Source of the DNA: Idiomarinaceae bacterium
Lineage (GTDB): Bacteria; Pseudomonadota; Gammaproteobacteria; Enterobacterales; Alteromonadaceae
NCBI GenBank assembly: GCA_002685255.1
Contig: NYWU01000016.1
Location: forward strand, 201,011 to 265,010
Direction of reading: 5' to 3'
Length of the DNA stretch: 64,000 nucleotides
The position numbers were made by a program, and so were the translations under genes. Positions 63,001 through 64,000 of this stretch are shown here, in pieces (position 1 is the first letter of the stretch; each line of letters opens with the position of its first letter). The notes under the pieces were generated by a model that worked only from the letters and a program-made list of their open reading frames with translations, did not search any database and had not been told where the DNA came from.

Positions 63001-63144
63001 AAGGCTTTCTTATCAGCTCAACTATTATGGGTTAAAGGAGTTATTGAGATGAGTGAAGGTGTGATTCATGTTGTAGCAGGCCGCTTAGAAGATAAGACTG
63101 ACCTGCTACAACTGAACAAACTCGCCTCGCGCCGCTTTCATTAA
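60061..63144 (+). CDS. dnaE2: Error-prone DNA polymerase III alpha subunit DnaE2
   Basis: A 1027-residue C-family polymerase for mutagenic lesion bypass. The PHP domain opens [20 protein letters not shown]. The palm has [20 protein letters not shown] with the catalytic Asp pair, and [14 protein letters not shown] binds triphosphate. Further conserved segments are [20 protein letters not shown] and the C-terminal OB domain [20 protein letters not shown]. It is shorter than replicative DnaE (about 1160) because it lacks the C-terminal tau-binding part. Third gene of the SOS operon. Confidence 0.95.
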   Translation: [1027 protein letters not shown]

Positions 63145-63157
63145 TTGCGCGCGTGAT

Positions 63158-63706
63158 TCACGATATTGGCTTAACGTCGATCAGGTACTCATCTTTTAAG
63201 CGAACATAGTTTTCTGCTGATGCGCTTAGGAATGACATTTCCTTATCGTTCAGTGGTCTTTTCTTTTCTACTGGACTACCAACATAAAGAAAGCCGGACT
63301 CTAATACTTTACCCGGTGGAACTAAACTACCCGCGCCGATGATGACGTCATCCTGGACTTCTACGCCGTCCATAACGATAGCGGACATTCCGACTAATAC
63401 ACGATTACCAATACGGCAACCATGTAACATGCACTGATGTCCTACAGTGACGTCTTCTCCTATAATAAGTGGGTCGCCATCCGGTTTACCAGCGCTTGCG
63501 CGACTCACGTGAAGAATAGAACCGTCTTGTACATTGGTACGAGCGCCAATATGGATATAGTTAACGTCGCCTCGGGCTGCGACGAGTGGCCAGATGCTTG
63601 CATCATCGCCAATAGTAACCTCACCTACGATGACTGAGCTATCATCTATATATACGCGCTCGCCTAATTGCGGCTCCTTTTCATGGTAGCTACGGATATC
63701 AGCCAT
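63158..63706 (-). CDS. Gamma-carbonic-anhydrase-like hexapeptide protein (YrdA family)
   Basis: A 182-residue left-handed beta-helix protein. The hexapeptide repeats start at about residue 20 (VIVGEVTIGDDASIWPLVAARGD). Metal-site His residues are in GSILHVSRAS and in VGHQCMLHGCRIGNRVLVGM, giving the three-His set of gamma carbonic anhydrases. Enzyme activity is uncertain in this group (E. coli YrdA, PaaY-like). Converges on dnaE2 with a 13-base gap and reads away from the rRNA-type promoter region. Confidence 0.88.
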   Translation of the reverse strand: MADIRSYHEKEPQLGERVYIDDSSVIVGEVTIGDDASIWPLVAARGDVNYIHIGARTNVQDGSILHVSRASAGKPDGDPLIIGEDVTVGHQCMLHGCRIGNRVLVGMSAIVMDGVEVQDDVIIGAGSLVPPGKVLESGFLYVGSPVEKKRPLNDKEMSFLSASAENYVRLKDEYLIDVKPIS

Positions 63707-63851
63707 AACCCTACTCCTATCATCTTTTGTCTTTTCGAATTGTGTATTTAACTATAGCTGTTTTGCTTAAAAGCGCATAGTTTGTACAGTCTACTGGGAA
63801 AATTGGTCATAAAAGAAACGAACTGATTCAACTTTGACCGAACAGCAAAAA

Positions 63852-63986
63852 AATCAATTAAAATTGAAAAATAGCCCTTGACCCGCGGAGATAAATGTCT
63901 AAAATACGGCCCACGTTTGAGGCAGACAACGAAGTCGCCGAAAACATAAGTTTTCTAAAAAATCTTTTTTCAAAAAAGTGTTGACA
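63852..63986 (+). promoter_or_regulatory. Tandem strong promoters, probably of an rRNA operon
   Basis: P1: TTGACC (63878-63883), 16-bp spacer, TAAAAT (63900-63905), followed by a GC-rich ACGGCCC discriminator. An A/T-tract UP element precedes it (63846-63872). A second TTGACA -35 hexamer lies at 63981-63986, whose -10 box is beyond the window. This design is typical of rrn operons in Alteromonadales and Vibrio relatives. No rRNA or tRNA sequence is reached before the end. Confidence 0.65.
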
Positions 63987-64000
63987 GAAAACTGACGGTG

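Overview
This window is chromosomal DNA from a gammaproteobacterium, and its gene order points to the Alteromonadales, most likely an Idiomarina-like marine genus. The evidence is the origin-proximal block tag-glyQ-glyS / gyrB-recF-dnaN-dnaA / rpmH-rnpA-yidD-yidC-mnmE, then mioC / oriC / mnmG-rsmG-parA-parB-atpIBEFHAGDC-glmU-glmS. The family and order assignment is inferred from gene order and protein similarity recalled from memory; no database search was possible.

Layout. 1-4264: a GNAT acetyltransferase, tag, and both glycyl-tRNA synthetase subunits. 4294-10313 (minus strand): gyrB, recF, dnaN, dnaA, with two perfect 16-bp parS palindromes inside recF. 10314-10657: the dnaA/rpmH divergent region with DnaA boxes. 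10658-14632: rpmH, rnpA, yidD, yidC, mnmE. 14638-18495: a FUSC transporter overlapping a small DUF2007/zinc-ribbon gene, a GIY-YIG protein, a eukaryote-type glyoxalase I, a secreted phosphatase-like protein and mioC. 18496-18949: oriC, with 16 GATC sites, several DnaA boxes and an AT-rich unwinding element. 18950-33625: mnmG, rsmG, parAB, the whole F1Fo ATP synthase operon, glmU and glmS.

33626-36222 lies directly after glmS, at the position used by Tn7 (attTn7). It holds an unusual, lower-GC, minus-strand cluster of unknown function: a secreted Cys-containing 440-residue protein, a lipoprotein with an HETYH zinc-protease-like motif, and a 55-residue ORF. Their start and stop codons overlap (ATGCTAA and ATGATTAA). 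This is the best candidate here for an undescribed system.

36413-43746: a His-rich zinc exporter, a GST, an acetolactate-synthase-like enzyme, a small secreted DUF4168 protein, a divergent sensor kinase / sigma-54 activator pair (with a good sigma-54 promoter candidate in front of the DUF4168 gene), and a DJ-1 family protein. 43769-46920: a PQQ-dependent sugar dehydrogenase followed by a TonB-dependent receptor resembling E. coli PqqU (YncD); together they look like a unit for taking up and using PQQ. 47070-52562: a lipoprotein coupled to an FMN glutamate-synthase-domain membrane protein, oxyR divergent from an AhpC/AhpD-type peroxidase pair, and a carbamoylase-type amidase. 52625-57927: ccoG, srkA, dsbA, a YbdG-type mechanosensitive channel and a YihG-type acyltransferase. 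58017-63144: the imuA-imuB-dnaE2 mutasome operon behind a near-ideal LexA box. 63158-63706: a gamma-carbonic-anhydrase-like protein. The window ends in a strong tandem promoter region typical of an rRNA operon, with the transcribed gene beyond the edge. No tRNA or rRNA gene, CRISPR array or intact insertion sequence was seen.
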